From: Diplolepis rosae
Taxonomy: Eukaryota > Arthropoda > Insecta > Hymenoptera > Diplolepididae
Direction: 5' to 3'
DNA length: 64,000 nucleotides
Assembly: GCA_030998225.1 (NCBI GenBank)
Contig: JAPYXD010000742.1
Location: 4,898,001-4,962,000 of the forward strand
Positions 53,914 through 63,860 of this stretch are shown here, one piece after another. Position numbers and translations under genes: made by a program. The notes under the pieces are model-generated. The model was not told the origin of the DNA and searched no databases. It worked only from the letters and a program-made list of their open reading frames with translations. Positions within the stretch are counted from its first letter, which is position 1. Each line of letters opens with the position of its first letter.

Positions 53914-54621
53914 ATGCCTGAAATCGCGATGCAAGTCGAAATAAAAGATATACATCGCAACGTGTATACACAGTGGGGAGCGACAGGAGGAGTAATTGCG
54001 TCAGTGATCGTGGAATACAAGAAATTCCAGGAAATAAATACGCATTCTAGGACACTGAGCAGCATGAAGAGGAAGCAACCAAGGAAGCCGGGCATGAAAG
54101 TCTCAGAGGTAAATACAGAAAAAATCAAAACTCATCGTACGTGTGTGGAAACTGAAGACATGTTAATAGAAACCAATGAGGGACCTGAAATAATAATCCT
54201 CAAAGAAATAAACAATTTAGAATGCAACCGTGTGCAAAGCCAAGCAGCACCGAATGAAGAAAGGAAGCGCACCTGGAGAAAAGCCAATCCCAGCCGTCAA
54301 GAAAAGCTATACGCAGATATCCTGGCTGGTGAAGTGAAGAGAAAGAGAGGGGGAGAAGGGAAAGAGAACAAAGACAAGAGACTCAGCGAACGACAGACAA
54401 GGGACGAGGAGAGAAGGAGAATGAAAAGAATAAGAGAAGAAGAAACCTGGCTAGAAAAACCGACAAGTTGGGTGACGAGCGATGTAGCCAACACCCAGGT
54501 GCCGTCGAAGAGCGCAGACGCTGCGTCTCCCACCTGCGACAGAGGAATTGCGGTGGGAGGATGGACCCGCGAATATAAAAGCGGGATGCTGGACCATGAG
54601 AGACATTCCGGCGGCTCATGA
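53914..54621 (+). CDS. Unrecognised charged ORF downstream of element C integrase
   Basis: This 235-codon frame opens about 100 bases after the integrase C-terminal module and is free of stops, while the integrase upstream has several. The N-terminal ~45 residues (MPEIAMQVEIKDIHRNVYTQ) include a small hydrophobic patch (TGGVIASVIVEYKKF). The middle is Lys/Glu-rich. Residues ~125-190 (KANPSRQEKLYADILAGEVK, RQTRDEERRRMKRIREEETW) are strongly charged and probably helical. I do not recognise a family. In position it is like the third ORF of some Ty3/gypsy elements, but it has no signal peptide and no clear transmembrane segment, so nothing env-like is supported. The three hairpins (54655-54814) start about 35 bases after its stop. 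Confidence 0.45.
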   Translation: MPEIAMQVEIKDIHRNVYTQWGATGGVIASVIVEYKKFQEINTHSRTLSSMKRKQPRKPGMKVSEVNTEKIKTHRTCVETEDMLIETNEGPEIIILKEINNLECNRVQSQAAPNEERKRTWRKANPSRQEKLYADILAGEVKRKRGGEGKENKDKRLSERQTRDEERRRMKRIREEETWLEKPTSWVTSDVANTQVPSKSADAASPTCDRGIAVGGWTREYKSGMLDHERHSGGS

Positions 54622-54654
54622 TCGAGCCGTAAGCAACCTGGGAACACTCTCGGG

Positions 54655-54814
54655 GCAGACTAAAGGTTTTCTGCCTTTAGGTGAGCTCTGATTTGTTCTC
54701 GGAGTCACTTTTGGTACAGGCTAAGGGTTTTGTGCCCTTAGCTGAGTCTAGATTCGGCTCAAGGTTGAGGAGTAGTGGGCAGGATAAGGGTTTTCTGCCC
54801 TTATCTGAGTCTGA
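54655..54814 (+). ncRNA. Three tandem stem-loops with compensating changes
   Basis: Stems CTAAAGG/CCTTTAG (54660-54680), CTAAGGG/CCCTTAG (54721-54741) and ATAAGGG/CCCTTAT (54784-54804) each enclose a 7-base loop TTTTSTG and are each followed by a GAGYCT-type word. Two stem positions change on both sides together. Spacing is about 61-63 bases. They lie in the 3' untranslated part of element C. Confidence 0.6.
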
Positions 54815-54941
54815 TGCACTCGACCCACCAAAGTATACCAAAGCAACCTATTTCCGAGTACCACTCAGAAATAGGGAGCTTAGAACTCCTGCAGGCTTGT
54901 GGCAGCCATCGACGGCAGGGAGATCTCAGGGCGATACTTGA

Positions 54942-55060
54942 CTGAATTTGTTTTACCGAACGTTTATTTTGAATTTCGCGCTCTCATTATATCGAGTCTC
55001 GAATTTTAACTGCAATTTAGATTCTATAGAGACAAGAATTCGAAATAAATGAATTAATAA
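54942..55060. other. Possible remnant of an element C terminus
   Basis: About 120 bases between the element C sequence and the foldback at 55061. No LTR partner is available for comparison. Confidence 0.25.
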
Positions 55061-55266
55061 TAAGTAGGTGGACACAACGTCTTCGGACAGTTAGAAAACA
55101 TATCAAGGGATGAAATTTTAATTAAAGAAACGAATCTTGTTACAATACTCGACGTTTTGAAGGTAAACTGACTTCCTCTTCAGGGGCTTTTTTTAAAAAA
55201 GAAGAATATATGTATATCGATAGTTAAAAATTTTCTTATAATAAATAAATAAGATTAAATTATTAA

Positions 55267-56227
55267 CACAGGTCTGCAAGGTTTTTTTGTTGAAAAGCTA
55301 TGGGTCGTTTCCGGAGTAATTTTTGACGTAGAATCCGAATACGGAATCAGAATCAGCCTATCACGTCAGGATTTTGGGATATTTGAGGTTATGTGCTCAA
55401 AAAATGGGGTTTTTCGCTACTTTTGAGGTCATGTACAGGGCGTATGAAATTTTTTTGGTTTTCTTCTCAAACTTCATCATTTAGCACTACTCTTTTCCTT
55501 CAAAATGAGCTATTAAACAGTCACGAACGATTTTTTTCACAATGATATGGCCATATCAAGTTTTGACATTTATCCGAACAACCTTATCAGCAATCACATT
55601 GGCTCTTTGGTGCATACCATTCTGCATTCGAAAATTTATCATGAAAATTTGTGCATGCGGGTTTTGATGGTCTGTGAATAAGAATTTATAGTCAGAAAAT
55701 TGACATTAGAGAGCGAAATCGTTTAATTTTCTAAATTACAATGCGCCATTTTGAATCCGCCATTTTAGAAATGGAAATATCAATTTTCTGACTGTAAATT
55801 CTTATTCACAGACCATCAGAACCCGCAAGCACAAATTTTTAAGATAAATTTTCGAATGAAAAATGGTATGCACCAAAGAGTCAATGTGAATGCTCATAAG
55901 GTTGTTCGGATAAATGTCAATACTTGATATGGCCGTATCTTTGAGAAAAAAAATCGCTCGTGACTGTTTAATAGCTCATTTTGAAGGAAAAGAGTCGTGC
56001 TAAATGATGATATTAGATAAAAAAACAAAAAAATTTCTTGCGCCCTGTACATAACCTCAAAAGTAGCGAAAAACCCCATTTTTCGAGCACATAACCTCAA
56101 ATATCTCAAAATCCTGACGTGATAGGCTGATTCATATTTCGGATTCGGATTCTACGTCAAAAATTACCCCGGAAATGATTTTTCGTTTTCCAACAACAAA
56201 TACAAACCCATTATTTGCAGACCTGTG
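55267..56227. mobile_element. 961-bp foldback element, CACAGGTCT family, second copy
   Basis: Ends CACAGGTCTGCA and the inverse; TAA on both sides (55264-55266 and 56228-56230). The arms share GATAGGCTGATTC-, CCTGACGTGATAGG- and AAGTAGCGAAAAACCCC-type blocks. The inner part is also palindromic around 55740. Confidence 0.75.
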
Positions 56228-56412
56228 TAATCAGTCCTCATGAACTGAAAATATAGGAGAGGATGAAGTACCACATGATTTTGATTGTAACAACATACAG
56301 ATATTAATAAAGAAAACAACTTATATAAACGTTTATTTGCAGAAATGATTTATATTAAGAAAGAGAAAGAAAATAGTCTAAACAAAATTACCGATACTGA
56401 TTCTTATAGTAA

Positions 56413-56743
56413 TGTAACGAGGTTACACTAGTGCCCCGTGAGGACATAGCCCTGCGACCGGAATTCAGGGGAACTCGGCCCGGCATACCCTGCGATCACG
56501 CGCTGTCGCCGGTTACCGGTGTGTAGTCTAGTTGGATCTAGGTCAGTGTGTCGCTAGGCGAATCGACTTCGGTACGTGCGAAACAACCCCAGGGTGTCAT
56601 CTCCCTGTTCGAGTCTGCTGTGTGGTCGCGTGACGAAGAAGTGTAAGCTATAATAAACTTAATTACTGAGGCTAGTTTTTAATTGTGTGCACCTTTCTCG
56701 GCGTCCCATCCTTCCCTCTCCTCAGTTTGCGACCCCGGTTACA
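56413..56743 (+). mobile_element. Solo LTR, 331 bp
   Basis: It begins TGTAACGAGGTTACACTAGT and ends CCCCGGTTACA, with GTAA on both sides (56409-56412 and 56744-56747). An ATAATAAA-type signal is near 56651. It is GC-richer than its surroundings. A 4-bp duplication and TG...CA ends fit an LTR retrotransposon that lost its body by LTR recombination. It resembles neither LTR of element B. Confidence 0.8.
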
Positions 56744-57464
56744 GTAATGCATATAATGTAATTATTGATTTTCTAAAATAAAAATAAAAATTTAAATATA
56801 TATCAAAAGAAATATACAAATGATTAGTTAGATTAAAAGTTTAAATTTTCATTATAAAAGTAATATTATTCAATTTGGTGTCAAAAATCATAACAATAAT
56901 ATGACTCTTCGAACTCTAATGTTACTTGTATAATAATATTGAAACAGTTTGTAAATGTACATAAAGAAGAACGGAGCTGGAATGCTCTTAACATAGTTTC
57001 ACTAATAATTAATAATAATATGGTCGAAACAGAAATTTTCCTATTATTATATAATTTACTGTACGATTTTATTTTTTTAACTTTGATGTGAATTTATGAC
57101 AAATAGTGACATCCAAATTTTAATGTTTGACAAAGAAAGGATTTTATAAGAAAGTAATTTCATTATATTATGGTATGTTAAATATTCTTATTATAATTAT
57201 AAATTTGACTTTAGTTAGTTTAGTTTTATAAAAAGAACGCGAGGACTGATTATAAATATAGGTTTAATCTCACTTGTTTATTATAAGGGAAGTTTTTAGC
57301 TATAAATATGCATATATTTTTCTTTTTTGGGAAAGGCTTCTGAGGGAGAAGTCGGTTTGACTTCGAAGCGTCGAGTGTTGTGGCAGGATTCGTTTCTTTG
57401 ATTACGGTTTCATCCACTGATATATGTTTTCTGATTGTCCGAGGACTTTGTTTCCACCTACTTA

Positions 57465-59967
57465 TTAATCATATGATTGTCGGACGATAAAGGTACATTG
57501 AATGAATTAATAATAGTTCTTTCGGTTATGAAACTTTTGGCCAAAGACTAATCATTATAAGAATTTTGTAATTCTACACATTGTTCTCTCATTAATTAGT
57601 ATCTTTAATTTTACGTTAGCTGATTATATGTTCCAGGCTGATCACCTGTGTAAAGAGAGACAGCATTGTTAGTTTATATATTAAATAGAATTTAATGGGT
57701 AAATGAGTGTTTTTATTCCTCCTCCTGGGCAGGGCACCCACGATAAAAATTAAGTATCCTATTCATTTCATTTGAATTTAGATTAAAAAGGGATAGCAAA
57801 AATAAAAAGTTACAGTATATTTGGTGAATTCAAAGTGCAGACCGATCAAGGTTCTTGGTATTTCAGTGTAATAAGGTGAGTAGATCCGAGCGTCCTGTTC
57901 GTTATTTTATGTGAATTTCATACGCTTTATCATTATTCGATTCGCAGCCTTGACGGGTTTCTTCCGCTTCAAGTTTCGGATTTGAACACCTTGAATTGTA
58001 ACAGACGAGGGAGCTCACAGAAATCGAGCACGCCGAATATTTATATTAAATTTGAATCCTCATAAGTATTTACATTAAAAACATCTAGTTACGTTGAAAC
58101 TATGCATCTAGCAGGCAGACCTTTGTTCAGTTGTTAGACTGTACCGTTATTTCTTAGAATTTTTTTGACTGAGCAATATAAGATATTTAAACTTTACGTC
58201 AAATTTGTCGCTCATTTAGGTCGATAGTTGTTCATTTCCTGAAAAGAATATTTTTTATTTACAGCAGGAATTAAGGAAGTATGGCCTGAAGGTGCAAGAA
58301 CCAAATCGAGCAACACAACTGCTCCAACACGTTCAGAAAGAGCTACAAGCAGTGAAACCTCACATTCATAAGAAGCTGTGCTTAAAAACACTATATTGTA
58401 AAAGCGAAGCAGACTTTTCTTTGGAGAATATGTACTCATCAAAATTTTGCAAGATAAGAATTATAGAGAACGCTTTTTTTAGGATGAAATCAATATCAAC
58501 TAATAAAACGTTAGTATTGATGTCAATTTTGGGTCAAAAGTGTCTTTAACTTATTTAAAAAAAAGATTACGTTTCTGAATTGTAATAAATTGTGGGAACG
58601 ATAAGAACTGAATTATAAGGCCTTAAAAAGGGAAAATTTACTGAAAGATACAAACTTGTGGGTTGAAAAAATGCTTTTACACCACAATTCACATCTTACG
58701 AATAGTATATTAGTATGTTGGTAAAATACCATACTGTCACAATGTATTAGACCACTGTTTCCTTTGTTTGCTAAAACAGTTCTAGAACTGAACTGTAACC
58801 ATTGCTATATAATATTGTTACCTTCTTGTTCTAAAAGAGTTATAGAACGTGTTAATTAAGTAAATATTTGATAACCATACAAAAAAATTCTAAGATTCTT
58901 ACCGAAATCTTAGCGATAAATCAGTATATATTTATTGCGAAAAATTGTAAGAAACGATATAAGCACATAAATTAATTAATGAAATAAAAACGACAATACT
59001 AAAATTAATGGACGAACGAAACTACTTCAGAAGACAATCAAATTCAATGAAGATTTGTGTGTGACTTTTTTAGATGCATTTATAGAATTCATTCTCTAAA
59101 TGAGGAAATCTAGAGTTGAAAATAAATTAGAGAACATTCTTTATTTCATGATATAGAAGTTTGAAACGTCTAACACGCAAACTTGTGTCGAATTGTTTGA
59201 CAAAATAGTGGAAGAAAATTATTTTCTCTGACACCCGCGCGGTAAATGCGATTTTGGGGCCCTGGTGCAAAACAGCAAAAATGATCAAAACCACGATCGA
59301 CGTTGAGTTGGTATTAACCGAGTGTGGGACTACTATAGTTGTGAATCTGCTAGATCCCCCACTTGGTTCACTATGTACTATTGCGAGACGAAAGTTATCC
59401 CTAGATCAGGTAACGAAGGAAGATAATAGAAGCAATAGATAATACCTCTATAGTATTTATTATAGATTTGTATTATTTATTTATTTACAAAAAAAGTTAT
59501 AAAAAACTGAATGCTACAAATAGAATTTTCTCATTTTTTATGTTATAAAATATTTTATTGATAATTATCATTTATTATTATTTTTTTATTATTTCTTGAT
59601 AAATATTATCTTTTACAATTTTTTAAAAAAATTTTGCTAAATAAAACTTAACAGACGTGCCTTATTGTATTGTACTGTAACGTTTCGCATATTTCCAGGA
59701 AGATATTTTATGAATTAAGAAAGTTATTTAGCATGAATAAATTAATATATGATCCAATTACGTTGTCTGATTGAAACATGGCCTTCAACACGGAACTAAA
59801 AACATGTAATTGCAACGGCGACAACAGAAATTTCCAACGTTTATATATGAATATTCCAATATACAGATAGAGTAAAGATAATGCAACCCTTTTTTTCTGA
59901 ATTGAAAAATGTGCTACGTCCCGGAGGTGTTTCACGAAACAATAGATAGTGAAACAAATTTTAGAAT
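57465..59967. other. Long stretch without recognised genes
   Basis: AT-rich. AATGAATTAATAATA at 57500 repeats the left flank of the foldback at 55050. Frames at 58292-58549 and 59254-59442 have no recognised motif. Confidence 0.4.
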
Positions 59968-60345
59968 CAGGCCCGGTCAACCTCTAATGAATGAGGTGTC
60001 CGCGTAGCTTAGTTCATGTGCACAGTTGTACGCGGCGCTAGTTGTCTCAAGCAGGTGGAGTGCGGCAAGAGGAACTGGCATCGTATGAGTTCCGCCATTG
60101 TTATTTACAAGTCATTACAAGTATTTAACAATTCATTTCCGTGATTGTGCTTTATTATGGGTAAAAAATGCGTAATTCAGTGTGCTGTTCGTGGGTGTAT
60201 ACCACCAAAAAGCGTCAGAGGGAAAGTGTGCCCATTCATCGGTTTCCGAAGAGAGGAGGTGCTGGACAACGATGGATAGAACCTTGCGCGAACTCTTACT
60301 TGTCGAAGTTAGAATACCTACAAGTAGTCGAATAGTCCAGTCGAA
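59968..60345 (+). pseudogene. P-like element, left end and THAP exon, second copy
   Basis: The end CAGGCCCGGTCAACCTCTAA and the block TGTACGCGGCGCTAGTTGTC match the element at 530. An ATG at 60157 opens MGKKCVIQCAVRGCIPPKSV, with the N-terminal Cys residues of a THAP finger that the first copy lacks. A frameshift near 60225 is needed to reach HRFPKRGGAGQRWIEPC and SYLSKLEYLQVV. A stop follows and the copy ends near 60345. The HF and AVPT-like parts are missing, so the finger is incomplete here too. Confidence 0.65.
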
Positions 60346-60544
60346 TTAGAATTCAAGATGGATGTGAGAGCAAGATCCGAGATTTTTATTGGAATCGCTC
60401 AAAAATATCATAGTTATTGACGTACCATGTTTTGCGCCTCGAATTTCCTTGTGCGTTTTGCAAAACAAATGTTCAAAGCCAAAAAGTGCGAAAATAGGCC
60501 ATTTTTTGGATGCATTTTCTCGTTTTGCTCTTGAAATGTCAGTT

Positions 60545-61235
60545 GTGTTGTGTTGTGTGTGATGAAATTGTGTTGGAGCGGAGTTGTGGAGCGCAGGGTT
60601 TCTTGTGAAGTGCTGTGGTTTGAGGTTGGGAGATTTAGTTTTCCTCCGCCACAGCGGCTGAACAATGGATGGGGGATGGTCGAAAGGCAGCTTTTTTTTG
60701 CGCGCGCATTCAAAATTGGAAATATTAATACATCTAAATTGTTGTTTTTCCTTTAAAATATTTAATTCTTTACCTTTCGAATGCTGAAAACCCGAGTTCA
60801 ATATCTCTTTTAGTTACCGAGTAATGTAATTGTTTATTGAGAATTTTCAAAATAACATAACTTTTTAGAATTAACATATGCACCAGGAAAATTTTTTCAC
60901 ACATAGCATGATTTTTTTACACATACTGCAAGTATAAAACTATCATATGCAATGATTACATGAGTGGTTTTTATTTTTTAACACATCCAAACGATTTTTT
61001 AAAAGGGTGTTGTAATTTTTACATTAATTGCATTTAAATTATTAATATTTTGAATTTTTAATGCGCGTGCAAGGGGGAGCTGTTTTTCGACTATTTTTTA
61101 TTTGTTGTTCGGCCGCTGTGGCGGAGGAGGGTTGGGTCTTTTGACTTCAGACCACGGCATTTTGTAGGAGGTTTTGTGCTCTGCAACTTTGCTCTGGTAC
61201 AGTTGTATCATGTGCAGTGCAGCAGTGCAGTGCAG
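60545..61235. repeat. GC-rich degenerate inverted repeat, ~200-bp arms
   Basis: The arms share CCGCTGTGGCGGAGG (reversed at 60645-60667, direct at 61102-61127) and flanking similarity including ATGCGCGYGCAA. The composition differs sharply from the AT-rich neighbourhood. Frames on either strand here (for example 60801-60346) have no recognised motif. Confidence 0.55.
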
Positions 61236-61979
61236 CTGGTGTTTTGGGAGTGGGATGGGAGGGTGTGTTTGAGAAATGCCATATCAGTATGCCAAAATAG
61301 CAAAGCCGTTTTACGAGGAAAGCGCACCGCTCTGCTTGTGAGGGGCGGGCGGCGCCCGTGCTCTCTCGGTGGGGCTGGGTTGGTTTGGCACCGTATTGAA
61401 ATACACTGAAGTTGCTGAATCTAATGTATTGCAGTGCATTGTCGGTCCGGCTTGGCCGTGCCGGGGGAGTGCGGGTGCCGTGCGTTTTTCGCAGGCGGAG
61501 TGGTGTACTTTCTTCGTATTCTTTTATACCAATATCACATAAAACGTCGTTTACGAAAATCGTAACGGCACCTCATACGAAATGCGTAAGAGATTTTTTT
61601 CGGTGTACCATTTCCCAAATTTTAAAACCAAATTTTACGCACTTTAAACAATAAAATTTGCTAATTTAATAAGTATCACTTGCTTTTAAGGTTCACAGTT
61701 CGTAGCACAGGAAAATTTTCTGTATATATTCTGAAAATAAAAATATTGGATCTATGACTTAATTCGTGCGGTTTTTTTTTCAAGGTTTGAACGTTTATTT
61801 GGGAAAAACGTGTACAATAGTGTTATTATTCGGGGTATTGCCTACCTGGGGCTGTGACTTTTTCCCGTCTTTCAGGCAATTTGTGGATTCCATCCCGGGG
61901 GAGCTGCGCCGGCTTGGCGGCCGGGAGTGGGTCGGGCCAATTTTTGATACCCTGTTCTGATTGTGCGTCTTTTTCAGTA
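61236..61979. other. G-rich patch without recognised genes
   Basis: The plus strand is unusually G-rich around 61240-61500 and 61860-61960. I see no protein motif. Confidence 0.35.
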
Positions 61980-62935
61980 TACGTCATTCATTTGAAACGT
62001 AAACAACAATAATTTTTTTCACTCAAATATGTCGAACTTTGTGCCTGAAAAAGTGTTTTTGCGGGGAGCTCTTTTTCATTACTTTAATATAAAGAAAACT
62101 GCTGCCGAAAGTCATCGTATTTTGGTGGAAGTTTATGGTGAACATGCTCTAGCTGAGCGAACGTGCCAAAAGTGGTTTGCACGATTTAAAAGTGGTGATT
62201 TTGGCTTGGAAGACAAAGAACGTCCTGGGCAGCCAAAAAAGTTTAAAGATGAAGAACTGGAAGCATTACTCGATGAAGATTGTTGCAGAAATTTCAAAAC
62301 GTTTTAAAGCATCCGGATACATTCAAAAGCAAGGAAATTGGGTTACACATGAACTCAAGCCGAGAGACGTTGAAAGGCGGTTTTGCATGTCCGAAATGCT
62401 GCTGGAACGCCACAAAAAAAAGTAATTTTTGCATCGGATTGTTACTGGTGATGAAAAATGGGTCCATTACGACAACCCCAAGCGCAACAAATCATATTTG
62501 AAACCCGGCCAACCAGCCAAATCAACGGCAAAACCGAATATCCATGGCGCGAAGGTAATGATCTGTATTTGGTGGGATCAGAATAATTTTCCATTATGAC
62601 AACGCTCGGCCCCATGTTGCTATTCCGGTTAAGAACTATTTGGAAAACAGTGGATGAGAAGTTTTCCCCACCCGCCTTATAGCCCAGACCTTGCCCCTTC
62701 AGACTACCATTTGTTCCGTTCGATGCAGAACGCCCTCACTGGAATACGCTTCACATCAGAACAGGGTATCGAAGGTTGGCTTGATTCATTCTTGGCCGCC
62801 GGGCCGGCGCAGTTCTTTTGGGATGGAGTCCGCGGGTTTCCAGGGGGGGGGGGGGGGTCGTGGCTTCGGATGGGCAATGCTTTGAATGGTGCTGTTGTAC
62901 GTGTTTTCCTTGAATGGGCGTTCGGGTTTTGACAG
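61980..62935 (+). pseudogene. Mariner transposase, frameshifted and internally deleted
   Basis: The ATG at 62029 opens MSNFVPEKVFLRGALFHYFN and ERTCQKWFARFKSGDFGLED, the first HTH and linker, to EALLDEDCCRNF. Shifted frames continue with GNWVTHELKPRDVERRFCMS, RIVTGDEKWVHYDNPKRN (first catalytic Asp) and KVMICIWWDQ. A deletion near 62590 removes the segment with the second Asp. The end has HPPYSPDLAPSDYHLFRSMQ with the third Asp. The last ~40 codons are distorted: where related mariners have A-rich codons, this copy has G, including a run of 15 G (62843-62857). Confidence 0.8.
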
Positions 62936-63419
62936 AGGGCCGCACAAATTGAGTTATAGATCCAATATTTCTTTCTCTTTTATAATAATGATTACGAATT
63001 TATTGCCTAATATTTTCTTCTTTTTTTTGAGAAATTACAACAGATATTTTTTTTCTTTTACTACTAATTAATACTAATTACATTAGTATTTTACGTATAA
63101 TTTTTTATTGAAATGAGTAACAAAACCCCCGCAAAAGAGAAAATATCTAAAATTTAGCGACAGAAAGATCTAAATGTAGGTACGTTATAGTTATGCATGA
63201 CTTTAATATTTTCAAATCTGTATACGATAATAATACACTTTAATTTAGGCCACACATTGATTTAGATCCTTGAATATAGGTGATCGACCAATGAACGATC
63301 ATAGGTCGCGTGGATCGATTTGTGGATCTAATGAATAAATGAATAAATGTAACTCTTATGAAAACATAGCCTGATGCTAATTTCATGCAAAATTGAATTA
63401 TTTATTTTTGATAACGTTT
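62936..63419. other. Stretch without recognised content
   Basis: AT-rich. No motif seen. Confidence 0.4.
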
Positions 63420-63860
63420 TTTACAATTAAAACGAAAACTCCATGTCTGATGAAGAAATAGTCTGAAGTAAATTTGTATATCTTCTTGAGATAAACAATT
63501 TTGTCCCGCATATTTTTTTCATATCTTGTATAGTTTTTTAGGAATCCAAAAGTTTTCATTTTTATTAACATTTTTCATTAATAAACAAAAAATATAACTC
63601 CTATGAAAAAATGGTCAACAGGAAATTTGTAGATCTCTTTGAAATAAAGAATTTGGTTCTCCAACGTATTTGTTGCATCTCGTATATTTAAGCGGGAAAG
63701 TGGAATTTTCCATTTAAAAAAAAAACGTTTTTTATGGTAAAAACCAGAACCATTGGTCAAAAATGGCTGGTTAACGAAAAAAAATTCCGGAAACGATTTT
63801 TCACATAAAACCAATACGTTCTCATACGATGAGAATGTAATAAAACGTATTATCTGTAAA
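63420..63860. repeat. Second block of the ~153-bp degenerate satellite
   Basis: Units near 63520 and 63675 carry CATCTCGTATATTTAAGCGG and GTAGATCTCTTTGAAATAAA, the same words as 51310-51785. CATAAAACCAATACGTTCTC at 63804 matches 51777. Confidence 0.6.

Larger units (their letters stand above)
55061..57464. mobile_element. Foldback element with ~130-bp terminal inverted repeats and hammerhead-like cores
   Basis: Arms 55061-55190 and 57335-57464 begin TAAGTAGGTGGAMACAAMGT at the outside. Near the inner end of each arm, outward-facing, is CTGARGRRG - stem - RAARCGTCGAG. Two other elements are nested inside (55267-56227 and 56413-56743). No coding frame was found. The layout copies that of the Penelope-like palindrome at 7918-11326. 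Confidence 0.65.

Noticed and set aside
53914..54621. An env-like gene of element C
   Set aside because: No signal peptide, no clear membrane segment, no cysteine pattern or cleavage site.
54297..54647. Minus-strand hydrophobic frame, apparently membrane-like
   Set aside because: It is the complement of the Lys/Glu/Arg-rich ORF on the plus strand; complements of such codons read as Leu/Ser/Phe.
58292..58549. Helical protein fragment
   Set aside because: Some Gln/Leu-rich residues, but no family pattern and no supporting neighbours.
60346..60801. 151-codon minus-strand protein
   Set aside because: It overlaps the degenerate inverted repeat, has no recognised domain, and a second frame overlaps the same bases.
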